The notes beneath the pieces are model-generated. The model worked only from the letters and a program-made list of their open reading frames with translations. It did no database searches and was not told where the DNA came from. Position numbers and translations under genes: made by a program. A stretch of 11,592 nucleotides of DNA from Methanomicrobiales archaeon (GTDB taxonomy: Archaea; Halobacteriota; Methanomicrobia; Methanomicrobiales; Methanoculleaceae): contig JAAYND010000165.1 of NCBI GenBank assembly GCA_012521035.1, positions 1 to 11,592 on the forward strand. Direction: 5' to 3'. Shown here piece after piece: positions 6,761 through 11,592 of this stretch (within the stretch, counting starts at the first letter, position 1; every line of letters starts with the position of its first letter).

Positions 6761-6773
6761 TTTTTATTCCAGG
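6761..6773 (+). promoter_or_regulatory. TATA-like box of the small hydrophilic protein gene
   Basis: TTTTTATT (6761-6768) is centred 27 bp before the ATG at 6792, so the message is probably leaderless or nearly so; no Shine-Dalgarno site is evident before that ATG. The box is flanked by direct repeats CCAGG (6756-6760 and 6769-6773). Confidence 0.5.
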
Positions 6774-6791
6774 CGGATCTATCACTCGCAT

Positions 6792-7007
6792 ATGAGTGAG
6801 AAGAGAGGCCACTTTGAGCGAGGGCGGTGGGTCGAGGATCCCGAGCCCGCGCCGCAGGTTTCAGTCGCCGGGAGCACGGGTTCCCGCCCGACCGGCGCAT
6901 CTGATGCACAGACGATCGAAGAAGCGGCACGGAGGGCCGGAGAAGAACTGGAGCGGGCGATCGACGCCTGGGCGGAGTCTGCACGAAAATCTCTACAGAG
7001 GCGGTGA
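6792..7007 (+). CDS. Small hydrophilic protein of unknown function, 71 aa
   Basis: No known domain. The N terminus (RGHFERGRWVEDPEPAP) has charged and aromatic residues followed by a Pro/Ser/Gly-rich linker; residues 41-71 form a predicted amphipathic, charged helix (TIEEAARRAGEELERAIDAW and onward). No signal peptide, membrane segment or Cys. The frame stays open far upstream, but the ATG at 6792 is preferred because it sits 27 bp after a TATA-like box and codon use is good from there. Similar short proteins beginning with an RGHF-x-x-GRWV motif seem to occur in Methanomicrobiales; that is unverified recollection. Its last 15 bases overlap tail-to-tail with the hydrolase gene on the other strand. 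Confidence 0.65.
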   Translation: MSEKRGHFERGRWVEDPEPAPQVSVAGSTGSRPTGASDAQTIEEAARRAGEELERAIDAWAESARKSLQRR

Positions 7008-7811
7008 GCCGTCCGGACGCCAGGGTCCGCGGAGGTACTCCATGACCCGCGCGACGACCTCGGGGTTCCTCGCAAGCCCTATGTGGCAGTAGTGCTCCGG
7101 GTTTCTGGTGAGTTTTTCCGGGTTTTCCGGGAGGATATCGACCTCCACGCCGGGGAGGATTGAATCAGAGTGGGGGACGATCCCGTCGCCGGCATACGTC
7201 GTCCGCCACTCTCCGTCCGGAGCGATCTCCCATGTCCTGCCGTCAAAGATCGGGAAGAACGCCGGTGTTGCGGTGAGGTTTGCGGCGAGGACGATCCGGT
7301 ATCTGATGTCGTCGCGGGTGCCGGCGGCCCGGAGTTCTGCAACGATCCGGCTCCGGGGCCGGAACTCCTGGACGATGACATCCTCGGCGGGGTCGTAGTC
7401 GCGTGGCACAAAGACGCCGGCAAGTCGCCGGATCACCTCCGGCCCCCGCTCGGGATCGTTGAAGAGTTCGGCCATCGCTGACCCGTTGTTTGGCGGGCCG
7501 ATACCGATGAGGAGCCGGATATCCTCTTCCTGTGCGTCGCCATCGAGAACCTCAAGCAGGTAGCGGGCGATGCAGGTTCCCATCGAGTGGCAGACGACAT
7601 CGACCGGGCCGGTGTATCCGGTCTCCCGGCGCTTTTTGTGGATGTAGTCCTGGAGAGCGACGGCTATCGCCTCGGTCCCGGCATCCTGCATCGCTGTGTG
7701 GTCAAAGTTCCAGAAGGGCACCGATGCGCCCGAGAGCCGGGGGGTGAGGCGGTTCCATATGCCGGGGTGGCTCTTCCACCCGTGGACCAGGACAACCGGG
7801 TTTCTCGGAAT
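6993..7811 (-). CDS. Alpha/beta hydrolase (lipase/esterase-like), apparent ATT start
   Basis: Cytoplasmic alpha/beta-hydrolase, probably a lipase or esterase; substrate unknown. Numbered from ATT at 7811 (272 aa): NPVVLVHGWKSHPGIWN (4-20) with the oxyanion-hole His10-Gly11; nucleophile elbow VVCHSMGT with Ser76 (Cys replaces the usual first Gly); likely acid Asp209 in GDGIVPHSD; catalytic His243 in CHIGLARNP, like the His-Ile-Gly-Leu of Bacillus LipA-type lipases. The first ATG/GTG/TTG is GTG at 7721, but starting there deletes the first strand and the oxyanion hole. The frame is open from 7835 down, and the only start-like codon before PRNPVVLVHG is ATT at 7809-7811, preceded by GGGAGGCGTGATACC. 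So either a rare ATT start, a recent ATG-to-ATT change, or a sequence error. It lies 62 bp after the helicase stop on the same strand. GC of one counted line is 63%, host-like. Confidence 0.8.
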   Translation of the reverse strand: MPRNPVVLVHGWKSHPGIWNRLTPRLSGASVPFWNFDHTAMQDAGTEAIAVALQDYIHKKRRETGYTGPVDVVCHSMGTCIARYLLEVLDGDAQEEDIRLLIGIGPPNNGSAMAELFNDPERGPEVIRRLAGVFVPRDYDPAEDVIVQEFRPRSRIVAELRAAGTRDDIRYRIVLAANLTATPAFFPIFDGRTWEIAPDGEWRTTYAGDGIVPHSDSILPGVEVDILPENPEKLTRNPEHYCHIGLARNPEVVARVMEYLRGPWRPDGSPPL

Positions 7812-7826
7812 GGTATCACGCCTCCC
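7812..7826 (-). promoter_or_regulatory. Ribosome binding site deciding the hydrolase start
   Basis: Minus strand GGGAGGCGTGATACC runs straight into ATT at 7811. GGAGG ends nine bases before the ATT. It equals the ideal GGAGGTGAT with the T replaced by CGT, and GTGATACC resembles the GGTGAT-ATACC spacer in front of the GTG at 5104. This is the main support for initiation at ATT rather than at GTG 7721. Confidence 0.6.
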
Positions 7827-7875
7827 TCTGGTTCTCTATCTCTTGCGCGTCGGAGATGTAGGTTTCGGTGGGGTT
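7816..7875 (-). other. Codon-biased open tail between helicase stop and hydrolase start
   Basis: In the frame shifted from the helicase, the codons after its TAA read NPTETYISDAQEIENQREA and end at TGA (7818-7816) in the hydrolase ribosome site. Sixteen of 19 codons end in G or C, against 8 of 19 in the helicase frame. It has no start codon and is closed upstream by a TGA inside the helicase end. It may be the C-terminal remnant of a gene once upstream of the hydrolase, or chance. Confidence 0.25.
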
Positions 7876-10800
7876 ATCCTGCGACCATCCTGTTTGCCTT
7901 CAGGAAGAAGCCCGCCGGCATCGGGTGGTCGAGTTGCCATATGATGCTCATCGGCCGGCTCCCTTCATGGGAGCGGTACCGGGCAGTTCCGAGGAAGATG
8001 TAGGGTTGCGTGACGCCATTTATCTTGTTGAACTCGCGGGCGAAGAGGAGAATCTTGTTCCCCCGCTGTGCATGTTCGATGTAGCGCTGACCGGTCTTTG
8101 ATGATACTGACGTGGTGCTCTGGGACTGCCAGTGGAAGAGGTGCTCGCTGACAGCATAATCTTTGTACATTGTGGTGGGCGAGTAGTGCTCCTCAGTCTT
8201 GTTCAGGGTGACCAAGAATACATCGGCCTTCACATCACCAAGATGCACAACCCCTTCCCGGCTGCCCGCTGCCGGCTTCTCGGTCAGGGTGTAGTGCCCG
8301 AGAGCCGCAAAAGCCTGTGCCCGGGTGTAGGTTGCGTGGAGTTCAAGGGCGTTTGGGAAGCCCGGGTCGATAGGTTTCTTCGGATACCCAATGTGTTCTC
8401 TGTTGTATCCAAGGAGGTCGGAGATCTCGCATCGGATCTCATCGTGACCGAAAACCTCAGGAAATATTTCCCGGAGATCATCACCTGCATGGGAGAGGGG
8501 TACATCTTTCAGCGAGTAGTAGAAGAGCGCAAGCACGCGTTCTTCACGAGGAGAGAGGGTTTCTCGGGAAGAATAGGAGGGATCGGAGAGTAACCTCTGG
8601 ATGAACTCAATCGCCTCCGGTGAGTCCAGGGTAGCCAGCCTGAGCGCCGAGATTTTGGGGAAGAGACTGCCGTCTGCGTATATCTCAGGGTACACGCCGG
8701 CGAGAGCAGCAAGCTGGCAGAACGTTCCTCTCTGATAGACATCGAGAGGTCGAAGTCTGTACCGGCGAAGAAATGCTCCAAAGCTCAAAGGCTCTCCAGT
8801 ATCAGCCTGAAACGAGCGGATCTTCTGGATTAGGGCAGGTTGGTTCATGATGTTTGCCCTGATATTCGCAAGGATCTTCTCCTGTGCCACCTTCTCAAAG
8901 TGGATGTGGCAGCCCTTCGGGAGCGAGTAGGAGTCGCTCGTTATCTGCTCGATCAGGCTCTTCCTGGCCGGCGAGAGGAGTGCTGCAATCCTCTCGCCGA
9001 ACTGGAAGTTTCTGTTGTGGTTTCCAATGAAGTCAAGGACGGTCAGGCATTCTTTCCCTTCAGAGAGGCGGAGACCCCGCCCGAATTGTTGGAGGAAGAC
9101 CGTGAGGCTCTCGGTTGGGCGCAGGAAGAGGATGGTGTTCACTTCCGGGATATCGACGCCCTCGTTGTAGAGGTCAACGACGAAGATGAAATGGATCTCA
9201 CCTGTAACCAGCCGCCTCTGGATAGTAGAGCGCTCTTCGCGGGAGCTTCCAGCGTGGAGGCAGGCTGCCGGAATACCGGCTTTCTGGAACGACGCGGACA
9301 TATACTCTGCATGATCCACGGATACGCAGAACCCGAGTCCGATGATATCCCGGATATCGGTGGTATACTCCTGTACGGCGCTGATTATCCGGTCGATCCG
9401 CTCCCGGTTTCCGATATAAATCCTGGAGAGATCCTCGGGATCGTAGGCCCCCCGCCTCCACGCTACAGAATCAAGGTCTACAACGTCAGTGACACCAAAG
9501 TAATGGAACGGGGCAAGCAGTTTTCGGTTGATCGCTTCGGGAAGCCGGATCTCAGCGGCGACCCTATCGTTGAAGTGCTCAAGTATGTTCAGCCCATCCA
9601 TCCGCTCTGGCGTTGCGGTGAGGCCGAGGAGGATCTCCGGGTTGTAGTGTGCAAGAAGCCTCTGGTACGAGGGGGCAGCGGCGTGGTGGAACTCGTCGAC
9701 AATGATCATATCGTAATATTCAGCGGGCGTTATCGCGGGGAGGTTTTTGCTGTTCAGACTCTGGATTGAGGTAAAGAGATACTCGATCTGCGCAGGTTCG
9801 CTCCCTCCGACCATGAGGTCACCAAAGTTTGGGTCTCTGAGGATCCCACGGAAGACCTGGATACTCTGTTTCAGGATCTCCTCGCGGTGAGCGACGAAGA
9901 GCAGGCGGGGATACTCCCCTGGCTTCTTGACGAGACTTTTGTAATCAAACGCCGATATGACTGTTTTTCCGGTCCCGGTGGCGGCGATGATGAGGTTTTT
10001 GTAGTTGTTGTGCACTTCCCGTTCCACTCTGAGTTGATCGAGGATCTCCTTCTGATAGTAGTAAGGCCTGATATCAAAGATCGGGTGGGGGTCTATCTCG
10101 CTCCTCTTCTCCCTGGAGAGAGCACGCTGTAAGCGCTCCCGACTCTCGGATTTGTACGCGACAAACTCGGGATCGTTCCAGTAGGTCTCGAATGTCTCGT
10201 TGATCTTTCTGATGATGTCGTATGAATCCCGCTCAGTGATCTTGACGTTCCATTCAAGGCCGCTTGTTACTGCGGGGTTTGAGAGGTTCGATGATCCAAC
10301 ATATGAGGTCGAAAACCCGTTGTTCCTGCGGAAGGTATAGGTCTTCGCGTGCAGCCGGGTTCTTTCGGTATCATAGGATATCTTGACAGTAGTGTTTTTG
10401 AGGGCTGAAAGGGTTTCGACTGCTTTTATATCGGTCGCGCCGGTGTAGGAGGTTGTGATCACCCGAAGGTGGCCGCGTTTCACAAACTCTTTCAGGTCAT
10501 CGAGTATCAATCGAAGCCCGCTCCACTTGATGAACGAGATGAGGAGATCGATGCGGTCGGCGGTTCGGATCTCCTTTCTGAGTTCATCCACGAGCCCGGG
10601 TTCTCCGGGAGATCCGGTGAAGAGGCTGCTCTGTGCGATAGAGGTTTCAGGGCGTGCAGATGTGATATTTTTCAGTGCAGATGAGTTACCTTGCTCCACG
10701 AGCGCGAGCAAGACCTCTGCGCCTGGCACGATCATACACTGCTTAAGAGTCGGATCCTTGAGTTCGCCAGCAAGGCGTTCGATGAGATGGTTGCAGGCCT

Positions 10801-11008
10801 GGACCTGCTCTTCTAAAGAGATCTTTCGATCACCGGCAGATTGAAGGGCTGCCCTGAGGATCCAGGAGACGTATCGCGAGAGAAGGACCGGCGGATCAAA
10901 TTTCTTGAGGGGATCTTTGCGGATTCTCCCCTCCCTTCCGGGAACGACGAGCCGAGATGCGAGGTATTCGTTGATGAGCTCTTCGTAGACCCCGGGGAGC
11001 AGTTCCAT
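7874..11008 (-). CDS. PLD-nuclease / SF2 helicase / DUF3427 protein, 1044 aa
   Basis: Large multidomain DNA-processing protein. Residues 1-130: mostly helical N-terminal region. About 135-285: phospholipase-D-type nuclease domain with RLHAKTYTF (His220, Lys222), then GSSNLSNPAVTSGLEWNV (Asn241, Glu252), the single-HKD form. About 310-660: superfamily 2 helicase with Walker A AATGTGKT (342-349), DEFH box VDEFHH (437-442), motif III GLTATPER (462-469), HAGSS (585-589), motif V NEGVDIPEVN (615-624) and VI QQFGRGLR (640-647). About 700-1044: DUF3427-type region; its last part has HWQSQSTTSVSSKTGQRY (959-976) and LLFAREFNK. This architecture is widespread and often near restriction or defence genes (general knowledge); ATP-driven DNA cleavage is inferred. 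ATG at 11008 has no ribosome site but a TATA box 26 bp upstream, implying leaderless mRNA. Hand-counted lines are 45-52% GC, far below neighbours. Confidence 0.92.
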   Translation of the reverse strand: MELLPGVYEELINEYLASRLVVPGREGRIRKDPLKKFDPPVLLSRYVSWILRAALQSAGDRKISLEEQVQACNHLIERLAGELKDPTLKQCMIVPGAEVLLALVEQGNSSALKNITSARPETSIAQSSLFTGSPGEPGLVDELRKEIRTADRIDLLISFIKWSGLRLILDDLKEFVKRGHLRVITTSYTGATDIKAVETLSALKNTTVKISYDTERTRLHAKTYTFRRNNGFSTSYVGSSNLSNPAVTSGLEWNVKITERDSYDIIRKINETFETYWNDPEFVAYKSESRERLQRALSREKRSEIDPHPIFDIRPYYYQKEILDQLRVEREVHNNYKNLIIAATGTGKTVISAFDYKSLVKKPGEYPRLLFVAHREEILKQSIQVFRGILRDPNFGDLMVGGSEPAQIEYLFTSIQSLNSKNLPAITPAEYYDMIIVDEFHHAAAPSYQRLLAHYNPEILLGLTATPERMDGLNILEHFNDRVAAEIRLPEAINRKLLAPFHYFGVTDVVDLDSVAWRRGAYDPEDLSRIYIGNRERIDRIISAVQEYTTDIRDIIGLGFCVSVDHAEYMSASFQKAGIPAACLHAGSSREERSTIQRRLVTGEIHFIFVVDLYNEGVDIPEVNTILFLRPTESLTVFLQQFGRGLRLSEGKECLTVLDFIGNHNRNFQFGERIAALLSPARKSLIEQITSDSYSLPKGCHIHFEKVAQEKILANIRANIMNQPALIQKIRSFQADTGEPLSFGAFLRRYRLRPLDVYQRGTFCQLAALAGVYPEIYADGSLFPKISALRLATLDSPEAIEFIQRLLSDPSYSSRETLSPREERVLALFYYSLKDVPLSHAGDDLREIFPEVFGHDEIRCEISDLLGYNREHIGYPKKPIDPGFPNALELHATYTRAQAFAALGHYTLTEKPAAGSREGVVHLGDVKADVFLVTLNKTEEHYSPTTMYKDYAVSEHLFHWQSQSTTSVSSKTGQRYIEHAQRGNKILLFAREFNKINGVTQPYIFLGTARYRSHEGSRPMSIIWQLDHPMPAGFFLKANRMVAG

Positions 11009-11029
11009 ACATTCTATCTGGGCGGGGGG

Positions 11030-11037
11030 TTAAATAT
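11030..11037 (-). promoter_or_regulatory. TATA box of the helicase gene (leaderless)
   Basis: Minus strand ATATTTAA (11037-11030) is centred 26 bp before the ATG at 11008, so transcription should begin at the start codon. The sequence between is CCCCCCGCCCAGATAGAATGT, which has no purine-rich ribosome site. The helicase thus seems to have its own promoter rather than depending on the dGTPase-like gene ending at 11179; nothing else was recognised in 11038-11178. Confidence 0.6.
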
Positions 11038-11178
11038 GGCTACGGTCTGTCCGGGCCTCATCCTATCGAAGGGAGGCGCCATGATCACATCGGGTCCGGT
11101 GGGTTCTCCTGGAAAGCCTCGGTGATGTAGAGTCTCGCGCTCGGCCGTATGTCTGCTTGCGCGGGTATAACGATTCCC

Positions 11179-11592
11179 TCACTCCCGAAACCTCGACTGC
11201 ACCCGCTCCGGGAGGACATACTGCCGGAAGATCTGCTCGAAGTAGCGGTCTGTCATCCCGGCGATGAAGTCTCGCGCAAGTTCCGCCGGCCTGGCGGCAT
11301 CGACATAGCGCCGGGACGCCCACGGAGCCTCGATCAACTCTTCATAGACCGGCGAATCCATGCGCTCCTCTTCGATATCCTCGACAACCCGGCCAAAGAG
11401 GCACCGGTACATGCCCTGGATCTTCTCCGCGTTCCGCCGGAGTTTCGGGTTCATATAGATATGCTCCATATTGAAGTCCTTGAAGGCCTTCACAGACGCC
11501 GAGGCCTCATCAGAGAAGGCGATGCAGTCAGAATCATAGCTCACCGCGATGATATCCCTGATGAGGACGTCGAGCACCTGCCGGTTGATCTC
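11179..11592 (-). CDS. dGTPase-like HD-domain phosphohydrolase, C-terminal part only
   Basis: C-terminal 137 residues of what looks like a deoxyguanosinetriphosphate triphosphohydrolase-type protein; the frame is open to the window edge, so the start and the HD metal-binding motifs lie outside. Recognisable parts: INRQVLDVLIRDIIAVS, IAFSDEASASVKAFKDFNMEHIYMN, and near the end ARDFIAGMTDRYFEQIF, which matches the RDFIxGMTDxY tail of the family. Members cleave dNTPs to nucleoside and triphosphate; some bacterial ones limit phage by lowering dGTP. One counted line is 70% GC, so it looks resident. It reads toward the helicase on the same strand, but 170 bp and a TATA box separate them. A dNTPase or another HD hydrolase are alternatives. 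Confidence 0.8.
   Translation of the reverse strand, partial: EINRQVLDVLIRDIIAVSYDSDCIAFSDEASASVKAFKDFNMEHIYMNPKLRRNAEKIQGMYRCLFGRVVEDIEEERMDSPVYEELIEAPWASRRYVDAARPAELARDFIAGMTDRYFEQIFRQYVLPERVQSRFRE

Noticed and set aside
8840..9769. Long open frame on the + strand inside the helicase gene
   Set aside because: It is antisense to the conserved helicase motifs (motifs III-VI), has no recognisable protein features and no ribosome site.
11063..11178. Open frames on the - strand between the dGTPase-like stop and the helicase promoter
   Set aside because: One frame reads plausibly (ARLYITEAFQENPPDPM) but its codon bias is weak (21 of 32 codons end in G or C), it has no start of its own and overlaps the dGTPase-like gene in another frame.
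1..11592. CRISPR arrays, tandem repeats, insertion-sequence ends, tRNA or rRNA genes
   Set aside because: No regularly spaced repeats, transposase frames with terminal repeats, or structural RNA signatures were seen by eye.

Overview
The window looks like a piece of a GC-rich euryarchaeal chromosome, most likely a methanogen of the Methanomicrobiales (Methanoculleus-like). The reasons are a TrmB-family regulator, A/T-rich TATA-like boxes about 25 bp before several start codons (leaderless or short-leader transcripts), GGTGAT-type ribosome sites, an archaeal RND/MMPL exporter of the HAE3 type, and strongly G/C-ending codons. The genus is inferred from memory of similar proteins; no search was run.

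Layout. (1) Positions 1-1199 (+): the 3' part of an inhibitory-type serpin whose frame is open to the window edge. (2) 1218-1973 (-): a TrmB-like transcription regulator, convergent with the serpin. (3) 1974-2534: about 560 bp without a convincing gene but with several inverted repeats, two of them long. (4) 2535-5011 (+): a doubtful 78-codon ORF overlapping by four bases the start of a 747-residue RND/MMPL transporter. (5) 5104-5808 (+): a small membrane protein with conserved TM-helix repeats, related to the mechanosensitive-channel group. (6) 5816-6589 (-): a double-[4Fe-4S] QueG-like protein. (7) 6792-7007 (+): a 71-residue hydrophilic protein whose 3' end overlaps the next gene. (8) 6993-7811 (-): an alpha/beta hydrolase whose complete form appears to start at a non-standard ATT codon. 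(9) 7874-11008 (-): a 1044-residue PLD-nuclease/SF2-helicase/DUF3427 protein. (10) 11179-11592 (-): the C-terminal part of a dGTPase-like HD phosphohydrolase, cut by the window edge.

How it may fit together. The TrmB regulator is divergent from the transporter and separated from it by a palindrome-rich region, so it may control the transporter as well as itself (inference). Transporter and TM-repeat protein are both envelope proteins but probably have separate promoters. On the right, the helicase-nuclease is clearly lower in GC (hand-counted lines about 45-52%) than the hydrolase and dGTPase on either side (63-70%). It looks like a horizontally acquired, probably DNA-defence, gene inserted between resident genes. 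dGTPases can be antiviral in bacteria, so the pair deserves checking as a defence locus, but a housekeeping dGTPase next to an inserted gene is equally possible. The most concrete oddities are the ATT start of the hydrolase, a short codon-biased open tail just upstream of it that may be a remnant of an older gene, and the hairpin cluster at 2103-2334.
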